A stretch of DNA of 15,598 bases from an uncultured Lachnospiraceae bacterium (GTDB lineage: Bacteria; Bacillota; Clostridia; Lachnospirales; Lachnospiraceae): NCBI GenBank assembly GCA_934338765.1, contig CAKRHL010000036.1:1-15598 (forward strand). Direction: 5' to 3'. Position numbers and translations under genes: made by a program. Shown in pieces: positions 1-7,461 of the stretch (its first letter is position 1; every line of letters starts with the position of its first letter). The notes beneath the pieces were generated by a model. The model was not told where the DNA came from. It saw nothing but the letters and a program-made list of their open reading frames with translations, and searched no databases.

Positions 1-2951
1 CGGGAAGGCACACCCAGAGGGTTCAATACGATATCCAAAGGACGTCCGTTTGGAAGGAATGGCATATCCTCCACAGGAAGTACTCTGGAAACCACACCCT
101 TGTTACCATGACGGCCGGCCATCTTATCACCCACCTGGATCTTACGCTTCTGGGCAATATAGATACGAACATTTTCATTTACTCCCGGTGGAAGCTCATC
201 GCCGTTCTCTCTGGTAAATACCTTGGCATCCACAACGATACCAAACTCACCATGAGGAACCTTCAGGGAAGTATCACGTACCTCTCTTGCTTTTTCACCA
301 AAGATTGCACGAAGAAGTCTCTCCTCCGCTGTCAGCTCTGTCTCTCCCTTTGGAGTAACCTTGCCGACCAAAATATCATTGGCACGAACCTCCGCACCGA
401 TACGGATGATACCTCTCTCATCCAGATCCTTCAGTGCATCGTCACCAACACCCGGCACATCACGGGTAATCTCCTCTGCACCCAGCTTGGTATCTCTTGC
501 CTCGGCATTGTACTCGCTGATGTGTACAGAAGTGTAAACGTCTTCCTGAACCAGTCTCTCACTTAAGAGAACCGCATCCTCGTAGTTGTAACCTTCCCAT
601 GTCATGAAACCGATCAGTGGGTTCTTACCAAGAGCGATCTCGCCGCCACATGTAGAAGGACCATCTGCCAGAACCTGACCGGTCTTTACCTCGTCACCCT
701 TGTTGACCAAAGGTCTCTGGTTCATGCTGGTTCCCTGGTTGCTTCGCTGGAACTTCGCTAATTTATAATTATGAACGGTGCCGTTTGTCTCCTTTACAAT
801 GATCTCATTGGAAGCGGAACGCTCAACCACACCGTCTGCCTCTGCGATCACACAGTTGCCGGAGTCGATTGCAGCCTTCATCTCCATACCTGTACCAACT
901 GCAGGAGCCTCTGTCACCAGAAGCGGCACTGCCTGACGCTGCATGTTGGATCCCATCAGGGCACGGTTCGCATCATCGTTCTCTAGGAACGGGATCATGG
1001 CTGTTGCCACAGAGAACACCATCTTAGGAGATACGTCCATGAGATCGATCTCCTTCTTCGGAAACTCAGATGTCTCTTCACGACGACGGCCGGATACGCT
1101 GTTACGTACAAAGTGGCCTTCCGCATCCAGAGCCTCGTTCGCCTGTGCAACGGTATATTTATCCTCCTCGTCCGCAGAGAGGTATACCACCTCATCCGTA
1201 ACACGGGGATTTGCAGGATCCGTCTTGTCCACCTTACGGTAAGGTGCCTCGACAAAGCCATATTCATTGATACGCGCATATGATGCCAGAGAGTTGATCA
1301 AACCGATGTTTGGTCCCTCAGGAGTCTCTACAGGACACATACGCCCGTAATGAGAGTAATGGACATCTCGTACCTCGAATCCGGCACGGTCACGGGACAG
1401 ACCACCAGGTCCCAATGCAGAGAGACGACGCTTATGAGTCAGCTCACTGAGTGGGTTATTCTGATCCATGAACTGTGACAGCTGGGAGCTTCCGAAGAAC
1501 TCCTTCACTGCTGCCGTTACCGGCTTAATATTGATCAGAGACTGTGCTGTGATGGAAGAAAGATCCTGTGTGGACATTCTCTCACGAACAACACGCTCCA
1601 TACGTGACAGACCGATACGATACTGATTCTGAAGCAGCTCGCCTACCGCACGGATACGACGGTTACCCAGGTGGTCGATATCGTCATCATTACCAATACC
1701 ATACTCCAGATGGATATTGTAGTTGATGGAAGAAAAGATATCTTCCTTGGTGATATGCTTAGGGATCAGCTCAGAGATATTGTACCGGATCTCTTCGATG
1801 ATATCCTCCTGTGACTCATTCTCGTCCAGGATCTGCTTTAACAGTGGATAATATACATCCTCTGTCACACCAATGCTCTTTGGATCCACATCCGGGAGAT
1901 AATAACGAAGGTCAACCATCAGGTTGGAAAGAACCTTTGTCACATGCTCCTCATGCTCAACCATCACATAAGGAACCGCTGCATTCTGTAACTGTACTGC
2001 AATCTCCTCTGTGATCAGAGTCCCTGCCTCCAGCTTCTCGCCGGTTACAGTATCCACTGCATCCTCTGCCAGTCTGCATCCTACGATGCGGTTCTTGAAG
2101 TGCAGCTTCTTATTAAACTTATATCTTCCGACCTTTGCCAGATCATATCTCTTGGGATCAAAGAACATACCATTGAGAAGATTCTCGGCACTGTCTACGG
2201 AAAGAGGCTCACCCGGACGAAGCTTTTTGTAAAGCTCGAGCAAACCATCCTGATAATTGTCTGTTGTATCCTTCTCGATACTTGCAAGGATCTTTGGCTC
2301 CTCGCCGAAAAGCTCTTTGATCTCTGCATTGGTGCCCAGTCCAAGAGCACGCAGGAATACAGTGATCGGAACCTTTCTATTTCTATCTACACGGACGAAG
2401 AAGACATCATTGGAATCCGTCTCATACTCCAGCCACGCACCACGATTTGGGATCACTGTAGATGAAAATAACTCTTTACCGATCTTGTCATGACCGATCG
2501 CATAGTAAATGCCCGGGGAACGTACCAACTGACTTACGATAACACGCTCAGCACCATTGATGATAAAGGTACCTGTCGCTGTCATCAGAGGCAACTCACC
2601 CATAAAGATCTCATGTTCCTTAATTTCCTCAGTCTCTTTGTTGTACAGACGAACCTTAACCTTTAAAGGTGCGGAATAAGTAGCATCCCTCTCCTTACAC
2701 TGGTCAATATCGTACTTACTCTCGTCTCTGCAAAGCTTGAAATCAACAAATTCCAGGCTGAGATGACCGCCAAAGTCAGAGATTGGGGAAATATCCCGAA
2801 ATACTTCCTTCAGACCATCATCCAAAAACCACTGGTAAGAATTGGTCTGCACCTCAATGAGGTTTGGCATCTCCAGAACTTCTCCCTGATGGGCATAACT
2901 CATTCTCACACCATTGCCTACTTTTACCGGACGTATTCTGTTTTTCTCCAT
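1..2951 (-). CDS. rpoB: RNA polymerase beta subunit, 5' part (runs off left edge)
   Basis: This encodes the beta subunit of bacterial RNA polymerase, which with beta' forms the catalytic core. Translation from the ATG at 2951 stays open to base 1, giving 983 complete codons; the C-terminal part, roughly 200-300 residues judging from E. coli, is missing beyond the edge. Recognisable parts are the N-terminal [12 protein letters not shown], the rifampicin region ([20 protein letters not shown] at 486-505, then [12 protein letters not shown]), the EFFGSSQ and [11 protein letters not shown] segments, and the [10 protein letters not shown] motif whose lysines K943 and K951 match E. coli K1065 and K1073. 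The sequence stops in NPLGVPSR. D496, H506 and S511 (E. coli D516, H526, S531) are the wild-type residues, so no classical rifampicin-resistance change is visible. The start is fixed by AAGGAG ten bases upstream. rpoC would be expected past the left edge. No rplL or rplJ precedes it here. Confidence 0.98.
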   Translation of the reverse strand, partial: MEKNRIRPVKVGNGVRMSYAHQGEVLEMPNLIEVQTNSYQWFLDDGLKEVFRDISPISDFGGHLSLEFVDFKLCRDESKYDIDQCKERDATYSAPLKVKVRLYNKETEEIKEHEIFMGELPLMTATGTFIINGAERVIVSQLVRSPGIYYAIGHDKIGKELFSSTVIPNRGAWLEYETDSNDVFFVRVDRNRKVPITVFLRALGLGTNAEIKELFGEEPKILASIEKDTTDNYQDGLLELYKKLRPGEPLSVDSAENLLNGMFFDPKRYDLAKVGRYKFNKKLHFKNRIVGCRLAEDAVDTVTGEKLEAGTLITEEIAVQLQNAAVPYVMVEHEEHVTKVLSNLMVDLRYYLPDVDPKSIGVTEDVYYPLLKQILDENESQEDIIEEIRYNISELIPKHITKEDIFSSINYNIHLEYGIGNDDDIDHLGNRRIRAVGELLQNQYRIGLSRMERVVRERMSTQDLSSITAQSLINIKPVTAAVKEFFGSSQLSQFMDQNNPLSELTHKRRLSALGPGGLSRDRAGFEVRDVHYSHYGRMCPVETPEGPNIGLINSLASYARINEYGFVEAPYRKVDKTDPANPRVTDEVVYLSADEEDKYTVAQANEALDAEGHFVRNSVSGRRREETSEFPKKEIDLMDVSPKMVFSVATAMIPFLENDDANRALMGSNMQRQAVPLLVTEAPAVGTGMEMKAAIDSGNCVIAEADGVVERSASNEIIVKETNGTVHNYKLAKFQRSNQGTSMNQRPLVNKGDEVKTGQVLADGPSTCGGEIALGKNPLIGFMTWEGYNYEDAVLLSERLVQEDVYTSVHISEYNAEARDTKLGAEEITRDVPGVGDDALKDLDERGIIRIGAEVRANDILVGKVTPKGETELTAEERLLRAIFGEKAREVRDTSLKVPHGEFGIVVDAKVFTRENGDELPPGVNENVRIYIAQKRKIQVGDKMAGRHGNKGVVSRVLPVEDMPFLPNGRPLDIVLNPLGVPS

Positions 2952-2990
2952 CGCCGTTTCACTCCTTAATTTTGTAGAGTATTTTGTGGC

Positions 2991-3019
2991 TTTTCATTCT
3001 TTAAAAACTATGGTATAAT
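2991..3019 (+). promoter_or_regulatory. Extended -10 promoter toward the GH3 gene
   Basis: A TATAAT hexamer (3014-3019) preceded by TGG forms a perfect extended -10. TTTTCA (2991-2996) lies 17 bases upstream as a 4/6 match to the -35. Transcription would start near 3026, giving a leader of about 139 bases for the glycosidase. This promoter lies inside the predicted rpoB leader on the other strand, so the two 5' ends would overlap by some 40 bases. Confidence 0.6.
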
Positions 3020-3037
3020 ATATTTTATACTAGTTTT
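3004..3037. repeat. A/T-rich inverted repeat in the rpoB leader
   Basis: The arms AAAACTA+GTATAA (3004-3010 and 3013-3018) and TTATAC+TAGTTTT (3025-3037) are exact complements, with a two-base bulge (3011-3012) and a six-base loop. The repeat covers the -10 of the rightward promoter. Read toward rpoB it is followed by a short T run (TTTTT), so it could act as an operator or as a weak attenuator. It may also simply reflect A/T richness. Confidence 0.4.
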
Positions 3038-3070
3038 AGTTTATAATCTGCCACAATAAGTGCATTTTCC

Positions 3071-3099
3071 ATCTTACCATCTAATCTGATGGTTGTCAA
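3071..3099 (-). promoter_or_regulatory. Housekeeping promoter for rpoB
   Basis: Read leftward, a perfect -35 TTGACA (3094-3099) is followed after 17 bases by TAAGAT (3071-3076), preceded by TGG, which makes an extended -10. Transcription would begin near 3064 and leave an rpoB leader of about 113 bases. The -35 overlaps the TTGTCA of the opposing promoter. The assignment rests on consensus match and position only. Confidence 0.75.
3076..3093. repeat. Small perfect inverted repeat in the rpoB promoter spacer
   Basis: ACCATC (3076-3081) and GATGGT (3088-3093) are exact complements separated by TAATCT. The repeat lies almost exactly between the -10 and -35 of the predicted rpoB promoter, where a repressor or activator could bind. 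The half-sites are only six bases long, so chance occurrence is possible. Confidence 0.35.
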
Positions 3100-3122
3100 G
3101 CTTTTCCGTTTTATTGAATAAT
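3093..3122 (+). promoter_or_regulatory. Possible second promoter for the GH3 gene
   Basis: TTGTCA (3093-3098) and AATAAT (3117-3122) are separated by 18 bases, each matching the sigma-A consensus at 5 of 6 positions. It would start transcription about 35 bases before the glycosidase start codon. It shares its -35 bases with the rpoB promoter on the opposite strand, so both could not easily be occupied at once. Confidence 0.45.
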
Positions 3123-3164
3123 TCTTTCTATAAATTTGAGTATATAATAGGAAAGGAGACTTAT

Positions 3165-5504
3165 ATGAACATAAAAAAGATGATACAGGACATGACGCTG
3201 GAAGAAAAAGCAAGTCTTTGTTCCGGCGCTGATTTCTGGCACACAGAGGCCATTGACCGGGTAGGCCTAAAGAACATTATGGTTTCTGACGGACCTTACG
3301 GACTCCGCAAGCAGGAGGAAGTCGGCAATAATATGGGATGGGCCGAGAGCATTCTCGCCGTTGGTTTTCCGACAGCTTCTGCCATGGCATCCTCCTACGA
3401 CCGGGATCTGATCAAAGAAGTGGGAAATGCCCTCGGTGATGAGTGTCAGGCAAAGGATGTCGCTGTTCTTCTGGGACCGGGCATCAATATGAAACGTTCT
3501 CCTCTGGGAGGCAGAAATTTTGAATATTACTCCGAGGATCCTTACGTAGCCGGAGAGATTGGCGCAGCCTTTGTAAATGGCGTTCAGGAAAAAAATATCG
3601 GCACCAGTCTGAAGCATTTCGCCGCAAACAATCAGGAAACCCGCCGTATGAACGTCAGCGCGCAGGTGGATGAGCGCACCCTTCGCGAGACATATCTGTC
3701 CGCTTTTGAACGTGTTGTCAAAAAAGCGCAGCCATGGACGATCATGTGCAGCTACAACCGGATCAACGGAACTTATTCCTGCGAAAACAACTGGCTGCTT
3801 AATAAGGTTCTCCGGGATGAATGGGGATTTAAAGGCCTTGTCATGACAGACTGGGGTGCCATGAACGACCGTGTAAAATCATTAAATGCCGGATTGGATC
3901 TTGAGATGCCTGATTGCCACGGAGAAACAGACAAACAGATCGTTGAGGCTGTAAAAAACGGTACCATATCCATGGACACTCTTGATCAAACAGTAGAACG
4001 GATCCTGACCGCAGTAGATAAGTATTATTCTAATAAGAAAGAAAATGCTTCTTATGACATGGAGGCTCATCATCAACTTGCCCGCAAGGTGGCAGACAAC
4101 TGTGCGGTTCTCCTGAAAAATGACGGAATCCTTCCTTTAAAGGACTCCCAAAAGGTTGCCATTATCGGCGAGTTTGCAGAAACGCCCCGTATTCAGGGCG
4201 GCGGTTCCAGCCACATTAACTGCTTCCGCGTGGAAAGTGTGCTGGATGCCCTGAAGGACAATCCAAATATCACATACAGCAAAGGCTTTTGCGCCGAACA
4301 GGACGAGACAGACGAAACACTTCTGAAGGAGGCGGTCGCTGCCGCAAAGGACGCTGAAGTGGCTGTTATCTTTGCCGGACTGCCGGATTCCTTTGAAAGC
4401 GAGGGCTTTGACCGGACACATCTTGATATGCCGGAGAGCCAGAATCGTCTGATCCGCGAGATCACCAAAGTACAGCCAAACACCGTAATTGTGCTGCACA
4501 ACGGATCTCCGATCCGTATGCCGTGGCTGTCCGGGGTAAAGGGCGTCCTTGAAATGTATCTTGCCGGACAGGCCAGTGGTGCCGCTGCAGCGGACCTGCT
4601 CTACGGCAAAGCAAATCCATCCGGAAAGCTTGCCGAAACATTCCCTCTCCGGGTTCAGGACAATCCAACCTATCTGAATTTCCCCGGAGCACAGAACGAG
4701 TCTCAGTACAGCGAGGGGATTTTTATAGGATACCGTTATTATGACAAACGGGAAATGGACGTGCTTTTCCCATTTGGATATGGTCTCAGCTACACAAGCT
4801 TTGAGTACTCCAATGCAAAGCTGATCGTCAACGGCCAGTCCGTGAGCAGCTCCTCCTCAAATGTGATCGAAGGCTCTGAGCCAAATGTGATCCCTTCCAT
4901 CACCGCCAAACCGCAGGATCAGATCCTGGTATCCGTGGACATTACAAATACCGGTGATGTTTATGGTCAGGAGGTTGTCCAGCTCTATGTAAAAAATGCT
5001 GCGTGTGATGCGATCCGTCCGGAGCAGGAGCTTCGAAACTTCACCAAGATCGGTCTGGAACCCGGTGAAACCAAGACTGTCACTCTGGAGCTTGAGGAAC
5101 GCTCCTTTGCATATTACAATACGCAGCTTCACGACTGGTATGCACCATCCGGAGACTATGAGCTGTTACTCTCCGCTTCCTCCAGAGATGTACGCCAGCG
5201 TCTGACACTCCATTTAGAAAATGCGCAGAAGCTGCCGTTTATGGTAACAGATATTACATCCTGCGGTGATGTATATGATCACGCAAATGATCCGTCTCCT
5301 CTCGATGCCCTGATGGTCAAAAGCGGCTTTATCGATGCTGCGGACAACGAGAACGACAGCATGGGTGGCGGAACAGCTATGATGATGCGGGCAATGTATA
5401 ATGATACTCCGCTTCATTCCATTCTCTCATTCAGCACAGACCAGCTGACCTGGGAAGATATCCGGGAAACGATCCGTGCCATCAATGAGAAACAGACAAA
5501 ATAG
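3165..5504 (+). CDS. GH3 family beta-glycosidase (beta-glucosidase type)
   Basis: The 779-residue protein is a glycoside hydrolase family 3 enzyme that would release terminal beta-linked sugars, probably glucose, from oligosaccharides. The N-terminal barrel domain (about 20-290) has SDGPYGLR (41-48), KHFAANNQETRR (150-161) and the nucleophile motif VMTDWGA with D229. The second alpha/beta domain (about 315-545) carries ESEGFDR (411-417), where E413 is the likely acid/base. A serine-rich linker leads to a fibronectin III-like domain (about 585-675), followed by a roughly 90-residue C-terminal extension. There is no signal peptide, so the enzyme is probably cytoplasmic and acts on imported sugars, yet no transporter or regulator gene is adjacent. 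The ATG at 3165 was chosen because AAGGAG lies six bases before it; an in-frame upstream start at 3093 has no such site. Exact substrate (glucoside, xyloside or other) cannot be read from the sequence. Confidence 0.93.
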   Translation: MNIKKMIQDMTLEEKASLCSGADFWHTEAIDRVGLKNIMVSDGPYGLRKQEEVGNNMGWAESILAVGFPTASAMASSYDRDLIKEVGNALGDECQAKDVAVLLGPGINMKRSPLGGRNFEYYSEDPYVAGEIGAAFVNGVQEKNIGTSLKHFAANNQETRRMNVSAQVDERTLRETYLSAFERVVKKAQPWTIMCSYNRINGTYSCENNWLLNKVLRDEWGFKGLVMTDWGAMNDRVKSLNAGLDLEMPDCHGETDKQIVEAVKNGTISMDTLDQTVERILTAVDKYYSNKKENASYDMEAHHQLARKVADNCAVLLKNDGILPLKDSQKVAIIGEFAETPRIQGGGSSHINCFRVESVLDALKDNPNITYSKGFCAEQDETDETLLKEAVAAAKDAEVAVIFAGLPDSFESEGFDRTHLDMPESQNRLIREITKVQPNTVIVLHNGSPIRMPWLSGVKGVLEMYLAGQASGAAAADLLYGKANPSGKLAETFPLRVQDNPTYLNFPGAQNESQYSEGIFIGYRYYDKREMDVLFPFGYGLSYTSFEYSNAKLIVNGQSVSSSSSNVIEGSEPNVIPSITAKPQDQILVSVDITNTGDVYGQEVVQLYVKNAACDAIRPEQELRNFTKIGLEPGETKTVTLELEERSFAYYNTQLHDWYAPSGDYELLLSASSRDVRQRLTLHLENAQKLPFMVTDITSCGDVYDHANDPSPLDALMVKSGFIDAADNENDSMGGGTAMMMRAMYNDTPLHSILSFSTDQLTWEDIRETIRAINEKQTK

Positions 5505-5533
5505 CAAAACACACATATTATAATGTTATATTT

Positions 5534-5596
5534 CAGGAGAAATTCCCCGTTTATCAATAAGCATTCCGGAATTTCTCCTGTTCTTTTTCTTTCAAA
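5534..5596 (+). terminator. Intrinsic terminator of the GH3 gene, inside the end of spoIIID
   Basis: CAGGAGAAATTCC (5534-5546) and GGAATTTCTCCTG (5568-5580) form a perfect 13-bp stem with a 21-base loop, followed by TTCTTTTTCTTT on the rightward strand. The right arm lies within the last codons of spoIIID, which ends at 5554 inside the loop. Leftward, the same hairpin is followed by AAATATAACATT, so it is a weaker terminator for spoIIID. Confidence 0.85.
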
Positions 5597-5874
5597 AGAT
5601 ACTTTTCCTTCGTAGCAAGTCCTCCTCTGATATGCCGCTCTGATTTGTTGACATCAAGCACTTCACGCACTTGCGCTGCCAAAGCATGATTGATCATAGG
5701 AAGCTTTTCTGTCAGATCTTTATGTACTGTGCTTTTGCTGACACCAAATACAGACGCCGTCTGACGTACGGTTGCTTTATGCTCGATCATATATTGTGCC
5801 AGAAGTACGGCACGCTCCTCCAAGCATTCCGACAGGGATCCTAACCGATATTTTTCATATTTCTTCTTTTCCAC
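5554..5874 (-). CDS. spoIIID: Sporulation transcription factor SpoIIID
   Basis: SpoIIID is a small DNA-binding regulator made in the mother cell during sporulation; in Bacillus it switches many sigma-E and sigma-K genes on or off. The 106-residue product closely resembles the family: TVRQTASVFGVSKSTVHKDL (35-54) is the helix-turn-helix, followed by TEKLPMIN, VREVLDVNKSERHIRGG (69-85) and the basic ATKEKYLLKEK tail. It is somewhat longer than the B. subtilis protein (about 93 residues), mainly through an extra N-terminal segment of about 15 residues rich in Lys and Tyr. The start codon is GTG at 5874, fixed by GAGGAG nine bases upstream; no nearby in-frame ATG fits. It is divergent from trkA and convergent with the GH3 gene, so it is probably transcribed alone. 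Its presence shows that the organism is or descends from a spore former. Confidence 0.95.
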   Translation of the reverse strand: MEKKKYEKYRLGSLSECLEERAVLLAQYMIEHKATVRQTASVFGVSKSTVHKDLTEKLPMINHALAAQVREVLDVNKSERHIRGGLATKEKYLLKEKEQEKFRNAY

Positions 5875-5883
5875 TGAGTGTTT

Positions 5884-5889
5884 CTCCTC
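5884..5889 (-). promoter_or_regulatory. Ribosome binding site deciding the GTG start of spoIIID
   Basis: GAGGAG read leftward lies nine bases before the GTG at 5874. It supports this non-ATG start and therefore the lengthened N-terminus of the protein. Confidence 0.8.
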
Positions 5890-5906
5890 ATTTCATACCT
5901 TACTTC

Positions 5907-5934
5907 ATCCTATGCACAAAATCCCGTCTTATGA
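5907..5934 (-). promoter_or_regulatory. Sigma-E-like promoter of spoIIID
   Basis: Read leftward, TCATAAG (5928-5934) and CATAGGAT (5907-5914) are separated by 13 bases. These resemble the Bacillus sigma-E elements (roughly KMATATT and CATACAAT at 13-14 bases). In B. subtilis spoIIID is transcribed by sigma-E, so position, spacing and gene identity agree. No good sigma-A promoter is visible in the same direction. Confidence 0.55.
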
Positions 5935-5951
5935 ATCCGTATAAATTTTTC

Positions 5952-5980
5952 TTGAAACTTGCACGAAAAAAGAATATAGT
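5952..5980 (+). promoter_or_regulatory. Sigma-A promoter of trkA-trkH
   Basis: TTGAAA (5952-5957) and TATAGT (5975-5980) are separated by exactly 17 bases, each differing from consensus at one position. Transcription would start near 5987, leaving a leader of about 73 bases, too short for a ydaO-type c-di-AMP riboswitch. Confidence 0.8.
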
Positions 5981-6059
5981 ATAGAGTGTTTAGATATGCG
6001 ATCCTGACTTTTACATTTTCAATGTATTGCCGGGGTATTTATTTTGGGAGGTAAAGATT

Positions 6060-7448
6060 ATGTTGATCGCAAAAAAGCCGGCGAAACAGGGACTCAATAT
6101 TATTATCGTTGGTTGCGGAAAAGTAGGACTTACACTGATCGAACAACTCGTCAAAGAGGGACATGATATCACGATCATAGACCAGAATGCAAAAAAGGTT
6201 CAGGAGATCGGAAGCATTTACGATGTCATGGGGGTTGCCGGAAACGGCGCCAGCCACCGTGTTCAAATGGACGCCGGCATTGCTTCTGCCGATCTGCTGA
6301 TCGCCGTAACAGAATCTGACGAATTAAATCTCCTGTGCTGCACCGTGGCAAATCAGGTGGCAAACTGTTCTACCATTGCCCGTGTCCGTACACCGGATTA
6401 CAGCGGAGAGGCAAGTTATCTCAGGGACAAGCTTGGTCTTGCCATGATCATCAATCCGGAGTTGGAGGCTGCCAGAGAGATTGCAAGGATCCTGTATCTG
6501 CCAACCGCTTTGGAAGTCAATTCCTTTGCCCATGGACAGGCAGAGCTGATCAAAATTCAGATTCCCGAAAATAATATATTAGATGGAATGAGCATCGCCA
6601 TGCTCAGCAAAAAGATCAATACAAGCGTCTTGATCTGCGGTATTGAGCGCAACGGTGCCATGTATATTCCATCCGGTGACTCTCTGCTTTTGGGCGGAGA
6701 CAAGATTTCCTTTGTAGCACCAAAGGGACACGGCCGATTCTTTTTGGAGGATATCGGCATAAAAACAAACCAGGTAAAAAGCACCATGATCATCGGTGGC
6801 AGTAAAGCAGCTTATTACCTGGCCAAACAGCTTATTCCAATGGGTGTTTCCGTCAAGATCGTGGAGCAGGATCTGAAACGCTGTGAAACTCTCAGCGAAC
6901 TTCTTCCAAAGGCTACGATCATCAATGGCGACGGCACGGATGAGGATCTGTTGGAGGAGGAGGGCATTGATTCCATCGAATCTTTTGTCCCATTGACCGG
7001 TATTGACGAGGAAAATATCCTCCTGACACTTCACGCAAAGCAGATCTCCAAGGCAAAGGTGATCACCAAGATCAACCGGATGAATTTCAAAGATGTCATC
7101 AGCCGCCTGGATCTGGGCAGCGTGGTATATCCCCGCTATATCACTTCAGAAACGATCGTTGCATATGTCCGGGCCAAAAAGGATTCCATGGGCAGCAACA
7201 TCGAAACACTGTATCACATGTTTGATTCCCGTGCAGAGGCAATTGAGTTTCGTGTCAATGAAGCGTCTGCCGTTACGGATATCCCTCTGATGGATCTGTC
7301 TCTGAAAGACAACCTGCTGATCTGCTTTATCAGCCGTAACGGATCGATACTGATCCCTACCGGTTCCGATTCAATCCAGATTGGCGATACGGTTATGGTA
7401 GTAACTACTCATACCGGTTTTAATGATCTTCAGGATATTCTGAAATAA
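6060..7448 (+). CDS. trkA: Trk potassium uptake regulator TrkA
   Basis: TrkA is the peripheral, nucleotide-binding gating subunit of the Trk/Ktr potassium channel and sits on the inner face of the membrane with TrkH. The 462-residue protein is the two-repeat form: RCK-N Rossmann domain (13-130) with IIIVGCGKVG (G18, G20, G23) and an acidic D41 ending strand 2, an RCK-C domain (about 150-225), a second Rossmann-like domain (about 242-360) and a second RCK-C (about 390-460). The second glycine loop reads IIGGSKAAYY, lacking the usual GxGxxG pattern, so this half may bind nucleotide weakly or differently. The ATG at 6060 was chosen because GGGAGG lies eight bases upstream; an in-frame TTG at 6027 has no such site. 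trkH follows after 13 bases in the same operon. Confidence 0.96.
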   Translation: MLIAKKPAKQGLNIIIVGCGKVGLTLIEQLVKEGHDITIIDQNAKKVQEIGSIYDVMGVAGNGASHRVQMDAGIASADLLIAVTESDELNLLCCTVANQVANCSTIARVRTPDYSGEASYLRDKLGLAMIINPELEAAREIARILYLPTALEVNSFAHGQAELIKIQIPENNILDGMSIAMLSKKINTSVLICGIERNGAMYIPSGDSLLLGGDKISFVAPKGHGRFFLEDIGIKTNQVKSTMIIGGSKAAYYLAKQLIPMGVSVKIVEQDLKRCETLSELLPKATIINGDGTDEDLLEEEGIDSIESFVPLTGIDEENILLTLHAKQISKAKVITKINRMNFKDVISRLDLGSVVYPRYITSETIVAYVRAKKDSMGSNIETLYHMFDSRAEAIEFRVNEASAVTDIPLMDLSLKDNLLICFISRNGSILIPTGSDSIQIGDTVMVVTTHTGFNDLQDILK

Positions 7449-7461
7449 AGGATGAAGAATT

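Noticed and set aside
108..2465. Several + strand open frames across the first 2.5 kb.
   Set aside because: All lie opposite the rpoB frame, which is continuous and unmistakable. None has recognisable protein motifs.
3143..3148. TATAAT just before the GH3 ribosome site as a promoter -10.
   Set aside because: Transcription would begin at the ribosome site itself, and there is no -35 at a proper distance.
5987..6059. A possible c-di-AMP (ydaO-type) riboswitch before the potassium genes.
   Set aside because: The predicted leader is only about 73 bases, too short for this class, and shows no matching conserved bases.
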